The notes beneath the pieces are model-generated. The model was not told where the DNA came from and ran no database searches. It was given only the letters and a program-made list of their open reading frames with translations. Positions 36,909 through 46,570 of a stretch of 64,000 nt of DNA are shown here, piece by piece (position 1 is the first letter of the stretch; every line of letters begins with the position of its first letter). Origin of the DNA: Devosia sp. Root413D1 (GTDB lineage: Bacteria; Pseudomonadota; Alphaproteobacteria; Rhizobiales; Devosiaceae); contig NZ_LMEA01000001.1 of the NCBI RefSeq assembly GCF_001425235.1, forward strand, positions 409,855 to 473,854. The letters are read 5' to 3'. A program made the translations under genes and the position numbers.

Positions 36909-38768
36909 ATGCACCTGCCCGACGACCTGATCCTCAACGCCGAGGACGAAGTTTCCATTCGCCAGCATCTGACGCTGGTGGCGCTGGCCAAACGCCCGGC
37001 GGATCTGGTGATCGAGGTCGGCAGGCTGCTCTCGGTGCATTCGCGGCACTGGCTCGAGGACCAGGAGATTGTCGTCTCCGGTCGCCGTATCGCCTTTGTC
37101 GGCCCGCGCGGCAGCTACAAGGGCGAGGTGCAGGCGCGGGTGAGCTACCCCGAGCTCAGCGCCGTACCGGGCTTCGGCGAGGTGCATAAGCACATCGAAT
37201 CGACCCACATCACCCCGGAGTTCGAGGCGGCCCTGGTGCTGCCGCGCGGCAATACCTGGACCTGCGAGGCGAGCCATGAGTTCGCCAATGTCAACGGCGG
37301 CAAGAACCAGGAGTTCTGGCAGAAATCCCGCCTTGCCGGCTCGCCGCTGAAGATCTTCATCCAGCCCGGCTCGGCCGTGCCGCCCAGCGCCTGGGAGGAG
37401 TCGGGCGGCTATTATGGCTACGAGGAGCAGCGCGAGTTCCTCGCCCATGACATGGGCACCGTCAGCCTCGACGAGGTGATGGATTGGCCCTCGGTGTGGA
37501 ACCCCGAAAACCCCGGCTATATCCGCATGTGGGGGATGATCGGCGCCACCATGGAGATGCGCGGCGTGGTCGAGGGGCACGGCTCCGGACTGATCGATCC
37601 GCACGATCTCTCGGCTTTCGCCGCCGCCGGCATCTCGTCGGACCATGAGGTGTGGGCGCTGGAGGAAGCCTGGGAGCGGCTGAGCCACGGCATCTTCACC
37701 GAGCTCCGTCCGTTCTCCTATGACGTCATACTTCCAGGGCTGATCGAACGGCTCACCGATTGGTCGAACATCGCTTTCACCACCGACGACCGCTCGGCCT
37801 CCGAAACGCTGGAGAAAGGCGCCGCCGACTACAACGTGCGGCACGCCATCGAGTATGGCCTCGCCCCCGAGATCGCCATCCAGTGCGCCACCATCAACCC
37901 GGCGCGGCACATGCGCATCGACCAGTGGGTCGGCTCGATCTCGCCGGGACGTTATGCCGACATAGTATTGCTCGACGACGTCAAGACACTGTCGATCCGC
38001 CACGTTTACGCCGACGGCCAGCTGGTCTCCGAGGGCAAACAGTTCCTCGGCCCGCTGGCCGCGATCGACTGGCCGGACTGGGCGAGGAAGACCATGAACA
38101 TCGGGCGCGTCCTCGACGCCGAGGATTTCGCCATCCAGGCCGAGCCGGGCCGCCACACCATGCAGGCGGCTATCCTCAGGCCATTCCACTGGAACGAGGA
38201 TTTCCTGGTCGAGGCGCTGCCGGTGGTCGATGGGCTGGTGCAGCGCGACACCGAGCGGCTGATCACCAAATGGGCGCTGGTCGACCGCTATCGCGGCGAT
38301 GGCGCGGTGGCGAAGATGTTCTGGACCGGCTGCGGTCCGGCCGATCCCGACACCGCGCTTGCCTCCTCGGTGGCGCATGACAGCCACAATGTCTGGTGCA
38401 TCGGCTCCTCCGACGCGGCGATGGCCAAGGCGGTGAACCGGCTGCAGGAGATCGATGGCGGCTGGGTGCTGGTGCACAAGGGCGAGGTGGTCGCCGAGAT
38501 GCGCTTCGAAATCGGCGGGCTGATGACGGCGCGTTCGGCCGAAGCCTTCGACATCGATATGCAGGCCTTTTACCGCGCGGCAGAGCAGGTCGAGTGGATG
38601 TACAAGCCTTCGGCGCTCAACCTCTGGAAGCCCGGTTTCCCGGAGTTCCTGAAATTCGCGACGCTCACCTGCTCGCCCTGGCGCTGGGTGCTGGTGGCGC
38701 CGAGCGAACTGGCGCCCGAGGGCTTCGTCAACGTGCAGACCGGCGAGCAGCACAAGGTGGTCTGGTGA
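36909..38768 (+). CDS. Adenine deaminase
   Basis: A 619-residue amidohydrolase from ATG 36909. The metal-binding region VPGFGEVHKHIESTHITPEF corresponds to the family's PGFIDxHxHIESS, and GNTWTCEASHEFANVNG to the usual DPHEIANV. FTTDDRSASETL matches the conserved TDD loop. The C-terminal third (SVAHDSHNVWCIGSSDAAMAKAVNRL) is also typical of Ade enzymes. It converts adenine to hypoxanthine. It overlaps the next gene by 4 nt (GTGA) and starts divergently from the PRPP synthetase paralogue. Confidence 0.88.
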   Translation: MHLPDDLILNAEDEVSIRQHLTLVALAKRPADLVIEVGRLLSVHSRHWLEDQEIVVSGRRIAFVGPRGSYKGEVQARVSYPELSAVPGFGEVHKHIESTHITPEFEAALVLPRGNTWTCEASHEFANVNGGKNQEFWQKSRLAGSPLKIFIQPGSAVPPSAWEESGGYYGYEEQREFLAHDMGTVSLDEVMDWPSVWNPENPGYIRMWGMIGATMEMRGVVEGHGSGLIDPHDLSAFAAAGISSDHEVWALEEAWERLSHGIFTELRPFSYDVILPGLIERLTDWSNIAFTTDDRSASETLEKGAADYNVRHAIEYGLAPEIAIQCATINPARHMRIDQWVGSISPGRYADIVLLDDVKTLSIRHVYADGQLVSEGKQFLGPLAAIDWPDWARKTMNIGRVLDAEDFAIQAEPGRHTMQAAILRPFHWNEDFLVEALPVVDGLVQRDTERLITKWALVDRYRGDGAVAKMFWTGCGPADPDTALASSVAHDSHNVWCIGSSDAAMAKAVNRLQEIDGGWVLVHKGEVVAEMRFEIGGLMTARSAEAFDIDMQAFYRAAEQVEWMYKPSALNLWKPGFPEFLKFATLTCSPWRWVLVAPSELAPEGFVNVQTGEQHKVVW

Positions 38769-40138
38769 GCGGGCTGCGTGGGCGCAGCGTCCGCGGCAGC
38801 TTCGTCCATGCACCGGTGCGCGGCGAGCTCGAGGTGCTGCGCGATGCGGTGATTGCGGTTGCCGGCGACGGCACCATCACCAGCATCGGTCGGGCCGCCG
38901 ACGGTGTGCCGGAGGGAACCATCGAACTGCCGGCCGGACAGCTGGTGCTGCCGGGTTTTGTCGATCTCCACATCCACGCGCCGCAATATCCGCAGCTCGG
39001 CATGGCGCTCGACGTGCCGCTGGAAGTCTGGCTGGGCAAATACACCTTCCCGCTCGAGGCGCAATACGCCGACCTCGAGTTCGCTCGCGAGCGGTACGAA
39101 ACGCTGGTCGCCGATCTCCTCGCCTCGGGCACGACCACAGCGCTCTATTTCGCCACCGTGCACCGCGAGGCCACGGAGCTGTTGGCGCAGATCTGTCTCG
39201 AGCAGGGGCAGCGGGCGCTGGTCGGCAAGGTGGTGATGGATGATCCGGCGAGTTGCCCGGACTATGACCGCGATGCCTCGGCCGAGGCCGCGGTCGCCGA
39301 TACCCGTGCGGTCATCGACCATATCCGGGCGCTGCCGGACAATGACCGGGTGCTGCCGGTGATCACGCCGCGCTTCATTCCGTCCTGCACCGACGCAGCC
39401 CTCTCCGGCCTCGGCAAGCTGGCGGCGGAGTGCGATTGCCACGTGCAGACCCATTGTTCGGAGAGCGACTGGGCGCATGGCTATGCGCTCGATCGCTACG
39501 GCAAGACCGACACCGCAGCGCTCGACGGCTTCGGGCTGCTGGGCCGCAAGACTGTGCTGGCCCATTCGGTGTTTCTGACCGACGACGATATGGCGACGGT
39601 CCGCGCCGCTGGGGCCGGCGTGGCGCATTGCGCCCTCTCCAACATGTATTTCGGCAACGCCGTCTTCCCGCTGCGTCGGGCGCTGGAAAAGGGCCTCCAT
39701 GTCGGGCTCGGCACCGATATTTCCGGTGGGCCCTCCGGCTCGATGCTGGAGGCCTGTCGCGCCACCGCCCAGGCTTCCCGCCTGCTCGAGGACGGGGTCG
39801 ACGCGAGGGATTCACGTGAAACGCGCGGCGTCCCCAACTCGCGCATCGACATGCTCACCGCCTTCCACCTCGCCACAGCGGGCGGTGGTGAAGCGCTCGA
39901 CCTGCCCGTCGGACTGTTCCGCCCTGGCTATCACTTCGATGCTCTGCTGGTGGCCCCCGCGGCAGAGGCCGGCACCATCCGGCTGTTCGGGGCGGACCCG
40001 GCTGAACGGCTTGAGCAAATCCTCTACACTGCGAGCCGACCGAACATCGCCGCGACTTTTGTCGGCGGCGACCTGGTCAGCGGAGTTGACCTCGGGGTCA
40101 GCGGGGCTGCCCCGCAAGCCGGCCATTCCAGTCACTGA
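38765..40138 (+). CDS. guaD: Guanine deaminase
   Basis: A 457-residue zinc amidohydrolase starting at GTG 38765, which overlaps the adenine deaminase stop. The metal ligands are in FVDLHIHAPQYPQ, THCSESDW and LAHSVFL, and the catalytic aspartate is in GLGTDISGGPSGSML. The HAPQYPQLG segment is characteristic of guanine deaminase, which produces xanthine. A parS-like sequence lies within the gene at 39808-39823. Confidence 0.92.
   Translation: MSGLRGRSVRGSFVHAPVRGELEVLRDAVIAVAGDGTITSIGRAADGVPEGTIELPAGQLVLPGFVDLHIHAPQYPQLGMALDVPLEVWLGKYTFPLEAQYADLEFARERYETLVADLLASGTTTALYFATVHREATELLAQICLEQGQRALVGKVVMDDPASCPDYDRDASAEAAVADTRAVIDHIRALPDNDRVLPVITPRFIPSCTDAALSGLGKLAAECDCHVQTHCSESDWAHGYALDRYGKTDTAALDGFGLLGRKTVLAHSVFLTDDDMATVRAAGAGVAHCALSNMYFGNAVFPLRRALEKGLHVGLGTDISGGPSGSMLEACRATAQASRLLEDGVDARDSRETRGVPNSRIDMLTAFHLATAGGGEALDLPVGLFRPGYHFDALLVAPAAEAGTIRLFGADPAERLEQILYTASRPNIAATFVGGDLVSGVDLGVSGAAPQAGHSSH
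39808..39823. other. parS-like site 4
   Basis: GGATTCACGTGAAACG matches the ParB-binding consensus TGTTTCACGTGAAACA at 13 of 16 positions. It lies inside guaD. Confidence 0.4.
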
Positions 40139-40158
40139 CGCCATCTGAACGAGCCATC

Positions 40159-40728
40159 ATGCCCAAATCCGTCTATCTCGCCGGCCCGGAAGTCTTTCTG
40201 CCCAACGCCCGCGAAATCCTCGACCTGAAGATCGCGCTGACCCGCGAGGCGGGGCTGGTGCCGGTGTCGCCGGGCGACCTGGAATTCCCGCCCACCAACA
40301 GCAAGTGGGAGCTGGGCCTCGCGATCAGCGCCATCGACGAAAAGCTGATGCACTCGGCCGATGCGATCATCGCCAACCTGACGCCGTTCCGCGGCATCGC
40401 GGCGGACACCGGGACCTGCTTCGAGCTCGGCTTCATGTGCGCCCAGGGTAAGCCCGCCTTCGCCTATACCAACGTCAAGGCCGACCATGGCATCCGCACC
40501 CGCGACCACTTCAACGGCGAGTGGTACGCCGATGCCGAGGGCAAGCCGCGCGGCCCCGATCACATCCTGATCGAGGATCTCGGCTTCATCGACAACCTGA
40601 TGCTGCATGGCGGCGTGGTGAACCGCGGCGGCGCCGTGGTGGTGGGCGACGCGCCGGTCGGGCAGGAACTGACCGATATGACGGCGTTCAAGCGCGTGCT
40701 GGCGCTGGCGGTGGAGATGCTGGGGTAA
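40159..40728 (+). CDS. Nucleoside 2-deoxyribosyltransferase
   Basis: A 189-residue enzyme of the NDT family, which transfers or hydrolyses 2'-deoxyribose or related sugars on nucleosides and nucleotides. Substrate loop VYLAGPEVFLP opens the protein. The catalytic and substrate region is SADAIIANLTPFRGIAADTGTCFELGFMCAQG, where Asp-x-Gly-Thr and Glu at ELG are the family's nucleophile area. It closes the purine-salvage run and lies 20 nt after guaD. Confidence 0.88.
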   Translation: MPKSVYLAGPEVFLPNAREILDLKIALTREAGLVPVSPGDLEFPPTNSKWELGLAISAIDEKLMHSADAIIANLTPFRGIAADTGTCFELGFMCAQGKPAFAYTNVKADHGIRTRDHFNGEWYADAEGKPRGPDHILIEDLGFIDNLMLHGGVVNRGGAVVVGDAPVGQELTDMTAFKRVLALAVEMLG

Positions 40729-40750
40729 CACAACGCGCTGAGCGTGTGGC

Positions 40751-40857
40751 CACCCCCACCCTTGATCCCTCCCCACAAGGGGGAGGGAGACGTCTGAACC
40801 GTGAGCATGCAGCTACCGCCTCCCTCCCCCTTGTGGGGAGGGACTGAGGGTGGGGGT
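40751..40857. repeat. Dispersed hairpin repeat, family B copy 3
   Basis: CACCCCCACCCTTGATCCCTCC and GGAGGGACTGAGGGTGGGGGT form outer arms, with CCCCACAAGGGGGAGGGAGACG and CCTCCCTCCCCCTTGTGGGG inside. It separates the convergent nucleoside deoxyribosyltransferase and fabB genes. Confidence 0.8.
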
Positions 40858-40887
40858 GCCACAGCCGCGATGTTGGCAGGTTAGAGC

Positions 40888-42114
40888 TTACGCCGCGTCC
40901 GGATGCTGGAACACCAGCGTGGCGTTCGTCCCGCCGAAGCCAAAGCTGTTGCTGAGCGCGATGCCGATATCGACGTTGTCGCGGCGCTGCCTCAGGATCG
41001 GCATGTCCGAGAATACCGGGTCGAGTTCCTCGATATTGGCGCTTTCGCACAGGAACTTCTCGCGCATCATCAGGATGCAGTAGATCGATTCCTGCACGCC
41101 CGTGGCGCCGAGCGAGTGGCCGGTGAGCGATTTGGTGGCCGAGATTGGCGGGCAGCTCTCGCCATTGCCGAACACCGTGCGGATCGCTTCCATTTCCTTC
41201 AGATCGCCAACCGGCGTCGAGGTGGCGTGCGGGTTGATGTAGTCGACCTTGCCCTTCACCGTCGACAGCGCCTGCCGCATGCAGCGGATGGCGCCTTCGC
41301 CCGACGGGGCAACCATGTCGTAGCCATCCGAGGTCGCGCCATAGCCGACCAGTTCGGCGAGGATGGTGGCGCCGCGCGCCTTGGCGTGCTCGTATTCTTC
41401 GAGCACCAGCACGCCCGCGCCGCCGGCGATGACGAAGCCGTCGCGCTTTGCATCATAGGCGCGCGACGCCTTCTCGGGCGTGGCGTTGAAGTCGGTGGAC
41501 ATGGCGCCCATGGCGTCGAACAGGTTGCTGAGCGACCAGTCGAGATCCTCGTGGCCACCGGCGAACACGATGTCCTGCTTGCCCCACTGGATCTGTTCGT
41601 AGCCGGCGCCGATGCAGTGCTTCGAGGTCGCGCAGGCCGAGGTGATCGAGTAGTTGACGCCCTGGATCCCGAACGGCGTCGCCAGCGTCGCCGAAGCGGT
41701 CGAGCTCATCGCCTTGGGCACGGCCAGCGGCCCGATGCGCTTGGGGCCGCGTTCGCGGGTGATGTCTGCCGCTTCGATCAGCGTGGGGGTGGAGGGGCCG
41801 CCCGAGCCCATGATGATGCCGGTGCGCGGGTTCTTGATGTCTTTTTCCTCGAGCCCGGAATTGGCGATCGCCTCTTGCATGGCGATGTAATTCCACGCCG
41901 CGCCCTTGCCCATGAAGCGGGTGGTGCGGCGGTCGAGCACCGCGAACGGATCGAGCTTGGGCGCGCCATGCACCTGGCAGCGGAAGTTGTACTTGGCGTA
42001 GTCCTCGGCGAAAACAATGCCGGACTTGGCCTCCTTGAGGCTCACGATCACTTCATCGAGATTGTTTCCGATAGAGGAGACGATCCCCATGCCGGTGACG
42101 ACAACGCGCCTCAT
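40888..42114 (-). CDS. fabB: FabB, beta-ketoacyl-ACP synthase I
   Basis: A 408-residue condensing enzyme. The active-site cysteine is in [10 protein letters not shown] near residue 162, and the two catalytic histidines are in [14 protein letters not shown] and [11 protein letters not shown]. The N-terminus [15 protein letters not shown] is typical. It elongates unsaturated acyl-ACP made by FabA. It lies downstream of fabA on the same strand with a family E hairpin between them; fabI, which often follows in rhizobia, is absent here. Confidence 0.95.
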   Translation of the reverse strand: MRRVVVTGMGIVSSIGNNLDEVIVSLKEAKSGIVFAEDYAKYNFRCQVHGAPKLDPFAVLDRRTTRFMGKGAAWNYIAMQEAIANSGLEEKDIKNPRTGIIMGSGGPSTPTLIEAADITRERGPKRIGPLAVPKAMSSTASATLATPFGIQGVNYSITSACATSKHCIGAGYEQIQWGKQDIVFAGGHEDLDWSLSNLFDAMGAMSTDFNATPEKASRAYDAKRDGFVIAGGAGVLVLEEYEHAKARGATILAELVGYGATSDGYDMVAPSGEGAIRCMRQALSTVKGKVDYINPHATSTPVGDLKEMEAIRTVFGNGESCPPISATKSLTGHSLGATGVQESIYCILMMREKFLCESANIEELDPVFSDMPILRQRRDNVDIGIALSNSFGFGGTNATLVFQHPDAA

Positions 42115-42158
42115 ATTGCCTCCTCTATGGCCGCGGCTCAGGTCCGGCGGCGGGCGTC

Positions 42159-42202
42159 GCGCTTTCAGGAAAAGTTGTGCGACTTTTCCGCTTCGAAAGC
42201 GC
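42159..42202. repeat. Short hairpin repeat, family E copy 3
   Basis: GCGCTTTC...GAAAGCGC outer stem around GGAAAAGT-TGTGCG-ACTTTTCC. It lies in the 104-nt fabA-fabB gap, where it could be folded in the polycistronic RNA. Confidence 0.75.
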
Positions 42203-42218
42203 GCAAATCAAGAAACCA

Positions 42219-42722
42219 TTAGGTGAACAGGCCTACGCGCAGGCCGGACATCTCGTAGATGATCTGGCCGTCGGCCTTCACCCAGCCGTCGGCGATGCCG
42301 AGCACGAGCTTGGACTTCATCACCCGCTTCAGGTCGATGCCATACTCGACGATTTTGACGTCATTAGTGATCTGGCCGGAAAATTTCACCTCGCCGCAGC
42401 CGAGTGCCCGACCCTTGCCGGGCGAGCCGTCCCAGCACAGGTAAAAGCCCAGCATCTGCCAGACGGCGTCGACGCCGAGGCAGCCGGGCATCACCGGGTC
42501 ACCGATGAAGTGGCACTGGAAGAACCACAGGCTGGGGTCCACGTCGAGTTCGGCGCGCACCAGGCCCTTGCCATACGCGCCACCTTCGCGGCTGATCTCG
42601 GTGATGCGGTTGAACATCAGCATCGGCGGGGCGGGCAACTGGGCATAGCCCTTGCCAAACAGCTCCCCCGTTCCGCTGCGGATCAGGTCGTCATACCCGT
42701 AGGCGTTCTTCCGATCCGTCAT
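42219..42722 (-). CDS. fabA: FabA, 3-hydroxydecanoyl-ACP dehydratase/isomerase
   Basis: A 167-residue hot-dog-fold enzyme that introduces the double bond of anaerobic unsaturated fatty acid synthesis. The catalytic histidine is in [20 protein letters not shown], which also carries the catalytic aspartate. The C-terminus ends in a family-typical RVGLF. It is the first gene of a fabA-fabB unit and is divergent from irr, an arrangement conserved in Rhizobiales. Confidence 0.96.
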   Translation of the reverse strand: MTDRKNAYGYDDLIRSGTGELFGKGYAQLPAPPMLMFNRITEISREGGAYGKGLVRAELDVDPSLWFFQCHFIGDPVMPGCLGVDAVWQMLGFYLCWDGSPGKGRALGCGEVKFSGQITNDVKIVEYGIDLKRVMKSKLVLGIADGWVKADGQIIYEMSGLRVGLFT

Positions 42723-42911
42723 CGGCCGGCTTTCTCCGTCGGTCAGTTGAGACCGTTACTAGAGAGCGGGGGGCGGGGGGTCAAGCGCGCCCAAGGAAGT
42801 GCGCGCCGCGACCCACCGTCGCGAGCGCCGGCCGCGACCGACCGCCGCTTGTGCAGAAGAGGCGCGAAAGTTATAAGCTCCAGGCTGATACGCCTCGTTG
42901 CCAAGGACCAG

Positions 42912-43358
42912 ATGACCGACCGCAGCCTCACCGCAAGGACCGTTCCGTCTCGCCGACCGTGCTTGACGGCAGTGTTGCGCATGGCGGGCCTGCGGCCGAC
43001 ACGTCAGCGTGTGGCCCTCGCCGAGCTGCTGTTCGCCGGCGCGCATCGCCATGTCAGCGCCGAGCAGCTGCATGCCGAAGCCGCCTCGGCACGGGTCAAC
43101 GTCTCGCTCGCCACCATCTACAACAGCCTGCACCAGTTCCGCGAAGCGGGCCTGCTGCGCGAAGTGGCGGTGGATGCGTCGCGCTCCTACTTCGACACCG
43201 ACACCTCGGACCATCACCACTTCTACCTCGAGGACGAGCAGCGGGTGATCGATATCCCGGCCTCGTCCATCGTCATCCAGAACCTGCCCGAGCCGCCCCG
43301 CGGCATGGACATCACCCATGTCGACGTGGTGGTCCGGGTGCGGAAGGTTCGGAGCTAA
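42912..43358 (+). CDS. irr: Irr, heme-responsive iron regulator of the Fur family
   Basis: A 148-residue Fur-superfamily regulator from ATG 42912. The winged helix includes LRPTRQRVALAELLFAGAHRHVSAEQLHAEA and VSLATIYNSLHQFREAGLLREV. The metal/heme site SDHHHFYLEDE has the three-histidine stretch typical of Irr, not a Fur-type cysteine set. Irr controls heme and iron genes in Rhizobiales and is degraded on heme binding. The position opposite fabA-fabB supports the Irr assignment. Confidence 0.92.
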   Translation: MTDRSLTARTVPSRRPCLTAVLRMAGLRPTRQRVALAELLFAGAHRHVSAEQLHAEAASARVNVSLATIYNSLHQFREAGLLREVAVDASRSYFDTDTSDHHHFYLEDEQRVIDIPASSIVIQNLPEPPRGMDITHVDVVVRVRKVRS

Positions 43359-43367
43359 CGCTCTATT

Positions 43368-43502
43368 CTGACTGACAGAGACGGCCCCCTCCCTCGCCAT
43401 TCGAGCATAGCTCTCATGGCCTTCTCGCCTCAAATCGCTCCACTGGAGCGATTTGCCCTACGGGACGGCTCGAAGTCCCCCATGAAGGGGGAGGTGAAGA
43501 GT
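43368..43502. repeat. 135-bp dispersed repeat, family D copy 2
   Basis: A near-identical reverse complement of 17484-17619, with the same central palindrome AAATCGCTCCACTGGAGCGATTT. It fills most of the gap after irr. A partial third copy of its edge (GGGAGGGGGCCGTCTGCTTC) follows around 43569-43595. Confidence 0.85.
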
Positions 43503-43616
43503 TGAGCTTGCGTCCTCGATTGTGCCAAGTGAACCGGCGGGGCACCTCCCCCCTTGTGGGTGAGGATGGGAGGGGGCCGTCTGCTTCAGTCAGCCTGTAC
43601 CCGGCCCCGGTGCCCC

Positions 43617-44210
43617 TCAGTCGAAGGCTTCGTCCTTGTAGACCCCCCACAGGTCGCCCTGGTGTACCCAGCCGTCAAAGCTTTGCGGGCTGCCGTTTAC
43701 CGGATGCGCGGTGGCGATCACCTTGCACCACTTGCCGTCGCATTCCTTGATGTCGACGCGGAAGCTCGGGGTCAGCCAGGCGCGGACGCCGGCCTGGTCA
43801 TTGGGGTCGCGGCGCAGCGCCACCGGCTCGGCGGCGGCGGGGGCGACGAGGCCGGCGCGTTTGCCCTGCAAGAGGTTCTGGTGCAGCCAGCCTTCGGAAC
43901 CGTCGGCATCGCGGATTTTGCGCCAGGTGTCGAACTCCTGGATGATCTCGACCGGCGTGCCGGCTTTCACATAGACCCAGGCGACGCCGTATTTGGTGCC
44001 CGGTCCGACCCGCACGTTGATCGGGTTGGAGCGGGTGGTGACGAAGCGCGGCAGCGGCAAGCCGCTCGGCCCTTCGGCGGCCGTCGCCAGCGCCGGCATA
44101 ACGGGGCCGGCCGCGGTGATCGCGGTGAGGAGTGCGGCGCGCAGAATCGTCTTGATCTGCCGCCCGTGGGAGCGCCTCGTGAGGAGCATGGAGCTGACTT
44201 TGCCGAACAT
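43617..44210 (-). CDS. Secreted SH3-domain protein
   Basis: A protein of about 197 residues from the ATG at 44210 (MFGKVSSML); 44249 and 44189 are alternatives. A signal peptide is visible around LRAALLTAITAAGPVMPALATAAE. Two bacterial SH3-like repeats follow: NPINVRVGPGTKYGVAWVYVKAGTPVEI with SEGWLHQNLL, and a second ending SFDGWVHQGDLWGVYKDEAFD. Such proteins often bind peptidoglycan or act in the envelope. It is divergent from the 2-hydroxyacid dehydrogenase gene. Confidence 0.82.
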   Translation of the reverse strand: MFGKVSSMLLTRRSHGRQIKTILRAALLTAITAAGPVMPALATAAEGPSGLPLPRFVTTRSNPINVRVGPGTKYGVAWVYVKAGTPVEIIQEFDTWRKIRDADGSEGWLHQNLLQGKRAGLVAPAAAEPVALRRDPNDQAGVRAWLTPSFRVDIKECDGKWCKVIATAHPVNGSPQSFDGWVHQGDLWGVYKDEAFD

Positions 44211-44280
44211 GACTTTGCAGGGGTGTGCTTTTTTTCTACACTTATGCAAAAGACCTTAATGGTCGCTGAAAGCGCTTCAT

Positions 44281-45297
44281 TTGACCCTCAGCCGACCCAA
44301 GATTTTCGTGACGCGACGCCTGCCCGAACAGATCGAGGCGCGCATGGCGACGCTGTTCGAGGTGACTTCGAAACCGGTCGATGGCGTGTTGAGCGCCGAT
44401 GCCATTATCGAGGGCGTTCAGGGCAAGGATGTGCTGGTCTCTTCGATCAACGATCCGATCGATGCGGCGCTGATCGCCCGGCTGCCACCGGAGTTGAAGC
44501 TGATCGCCCAGTTCGGCAACGGTTTCGACAATATCGACATCGAAGCGGCCTATGCGGCCGGGCTCACCGTCACCAACACTCCGTCGGTGTTGACCGAGGA
44601 TACCGCCGACATGGCGGTGATGCTGATGCTGGCGTTGCCGCGCCGGCTGGTCGAAGGCGCCCAGGTGCTGCCCGCCACCGGCGAGTGGCCGGGCTGGTCG
44701 CCGACCTGGATGCTCGGCCGCCGGCTGCGCGGCAAGGCGCTCGGCATTGTCGGCATGGGGCGGATCGGCACCGCCGTCGCCAACCGGGCCCGCAGCTTTG
44801 GCCTCAACATCCATTATTTCTCCCGCCACCGCCGACCGCCACAGGTCGAGGAAGCGCTGGGCGCCACCTATTGGGCTGAGCTCGACGAGATGGTCGGCGA
44901 GGTCGATATCGTCTCCCTGCACACCCCGCTCAGCCGGTCGACCCACCACATCCTCAGCGCCGAACGGCTGAGGCGGATGCGGCAGGATGCCTTCGTGGTC
45001 AACGTGTCGCGGCCCGAACTGGTCGACGAGGCGGCGCTGATCGCCGAGATCGAGAGCGGGCACCTCTCGGGTGCCGCGCTCGACGTGTTCGAGAGCCGCA
45101 ACGGCATCGATCCGCGGCTGCTGCAGCTGGCGCGCGACAACCGCGTCGTGCTCACCGCCCACATGGCCTCGGCCACGCTCGAAGCGCGGCTCGAGATGGG
45201 CGAGACGGTGATCGTCAACATCCGCGCCTTCATCGACGGCGCCCAGCCCCCGCACCGGGTGCTGCCGGAGGGGCGGGGCAAGCTGGCGCGGGGGTGA
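44281..45297 (+). CDS. D-2-hydroxyacid dehydrogenase
   Basis: A 338-residue NAD(P)-dependent oxidoreductase. The Rossmann motif GIVGMGRIGTAVANRAR lies near residue 158. The catalytic set is Arg in VNVSRPELVDE, Glu in DVFESRNGI and His in LTAHMASATLEAR. The subgroup includes glyoxylate, hydroxypyruvate and formate-type dehydrogenases; the substrate is uncertain. The frame opens at TTG 44281 without a clear ribosome binding site, so the exact start is unsure. Confidence 0.88.
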   Translation: MTLSRPKIFVTRRLPEQIEARMATLFEVTSKPVDGVLSADAIIEGVQGKDVLVSSINDPIDAALIARLPPELKLIAQFGNGFDNIDIEAAYAAGLTVTNTPSVLTEDTADMAVMLMLALPRRLVEGAQVLPATGEWPGWSPTWMLGRRLRGKALGIVGMGRIGTAVANRARSFGLNIHYFSRHRRPPQVEEALGATYWAELDEMVGEVDIVSLHTPLSRSTHHILSAERLRRMRQDAFVVNVSRPELVDEAALIAEIESGHLSGAALDVFESRNGIDPRLLQLARDNRVVLTAHMASATLEARLEMGETVIVNIRAFIDGAQPPHRVLPEGRGKLARG

Positions 45298-45328
45298 TGG
45301 TAAGTCGGGCCGCGAGAAGGCACCCAAA

Positions 45329-46570
45329 CTACTGCTGTTGCGCTTGGCCCAGCTCCCGCAACCGCCCCTCGAGAAATCGCTGCTCCGCCGCCTGGTGCGT
45401 CAGTTCCAGTGCTGCCACATACGCTGCCCGGGCCTCCTCCGTCCGGCCCAACCGGCGCAGCAGGTCGGCGCGGGCGGCGTGCAGGTAGCGGAACTCGGTG
45501 AGCGCGCCAGCCTGGCGAATGGTCTCGATTTCGCTCAACCCCGCTTCCGGCCCGTCCCGCATGGCGATAGCGACGGCGCGGTTGAGCATGACGATCGGCG
45601 AGGCATCGGCGCGCAGCAGCAGGTCGTAGAGCTTGACGATCTCGCCCCAGTTGGTCGCTTCGGGCGAGGCGGCGATGGCATGCTGGGCGGCAATTGCCGC
45701 CTCGATGCCGTAGGCGGTGAGCTCGGGGCGCGCCATCAGCCGGTTGACCAGGGCAATGCCCTCGGCGATCTCGGCCCGGTCCCAGAGCCGCCGGTCCTGG
45801 TCGGCGATCAGCACCAGGTCGCCGGCTGCATCGGTGCGGGCGTCGCGCCGCGAGTGCTGCAGGAGCATCAGCGCCAGCAACCCCTCGACCTCGGCGTCCG
45901 GGTTGGGCAGGAGCGCAATCAGCAGCCGCCCGAGCCGGATCGCCTCGGCGCAGAGGTCGGCCCGCAGCAGGTTGTCGCCATGGCTGGCGGCGTAGCCTTC
46001 GTTGAAGATCAGGTAGACGGTGCGCAACACCGCATCGAGCCGCTCGGCCAGATCCTGAGGTTCGGGCACCTCATAGGGCAGCTCGAGTTCGCGGATGCGG
46101 TTCTTGGCCCTGACGATGCGCTGGGCGATGGCGGTCGGCTTGGCGAGGAACGCCGCAGCGATCTCCTCGGTCATGAGCCCGCAGGTCTCGCGCAGCGTCA
46201 TGGCGATGCGCGCGTCGGCGGGCACCTGCGGGTGGCAACAGACGAAGATCAGCCGCAGCTGATCATCGGCGATGGATTCGGCTTCGGGCGGCATTTGCGC
46301 CTCCTCTTCGAGCGCCAGTTCGGCGGCGACCACGTCGAACCGGGCCTTGCGGCGCAGCCGGTCGATCGCCTTGAAGCGGCCGGCCGAAACCAGCCAGGCG
46401 CGCGGGTTGGCCGGCATGCCGTCGCGCGGCCATTGCTCGGCGGCAGCGAGGAAGGCGTCGTTGAGCGCTTCCTCGGCGCGGTCGAAATCCCTGAGCAGCC
46501 GGATCAGCGTCGCCAGCACCCGGCGCGATTCGGTGCGCCATACCGCCTCGATGTCGATTGGCCGGGTCAT
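45329..46570 (-). CDS. ECF sigma factor with C-terminal helical extension (ECF42-like)
   Basis: A 413-residue RNA polymerase sigma factor from ATG 46570. Region 2 is near the N-terminus (LIRLLRDFDRAEEALNDAFLAAAEQWP, then RAWLVSAGRFKAIDRLRRKA). Region 4 is LRETCGLMTEEIAAAFLAKPTAIAQRIVRAKNRIREL. The remaining 230 residues are helical repeats typical of ECF42 (DUF6596 type). ECF42 factors are known to associate with DGPF/YciI proteins, and two such genes lie at 49442-49816 and 53859-54287. No anti-sigma factor is visible, as expected for this group. Confidence 0.88.
   Translation of the reverse strand: MTRPIDIEAVWRTESRRVLATLIRLLRDFDRAEEALNDAFLAAAEQWPRDGMPANPRAWLVSAGRFKAIDRLRRKARFDVVAAELALEEEAQMPPEAESIADDQLRLIFVCCHPQVPADARIAMTLRETCGLMTEEIAAAFLAKPTAIAQRIVRAKNRIRELELPYEVPEPQDLAERLDAVLRTVYLIFNEGYAASHGDNLLRADLCAEAIRLGRLLIALLPNPDAEVEGLLALMLLQHSRRDARTDAAGDLVLIADQDRRLWDRAEIAEGIALVNRLMARPELTAYGIEAAIAAQHAIAASPEATNWGEIVKLYDLLLRADASPIVMLNRAVAIAMRDGPEAGLSEIETIRQAGALTEFRYLHAARADLLRRLGRTEEARAAYVAALELTHQAAEQRFLEGRLRELGQAQQQ

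Noticed and set aside
41000-43358. A fabI gene completing an irr-fabA-fabB-fabI cluster
   Set aside because: After fabB there is only a hairpin repeat and then a convergent nucleoside deoxyribosyltransferase gene.
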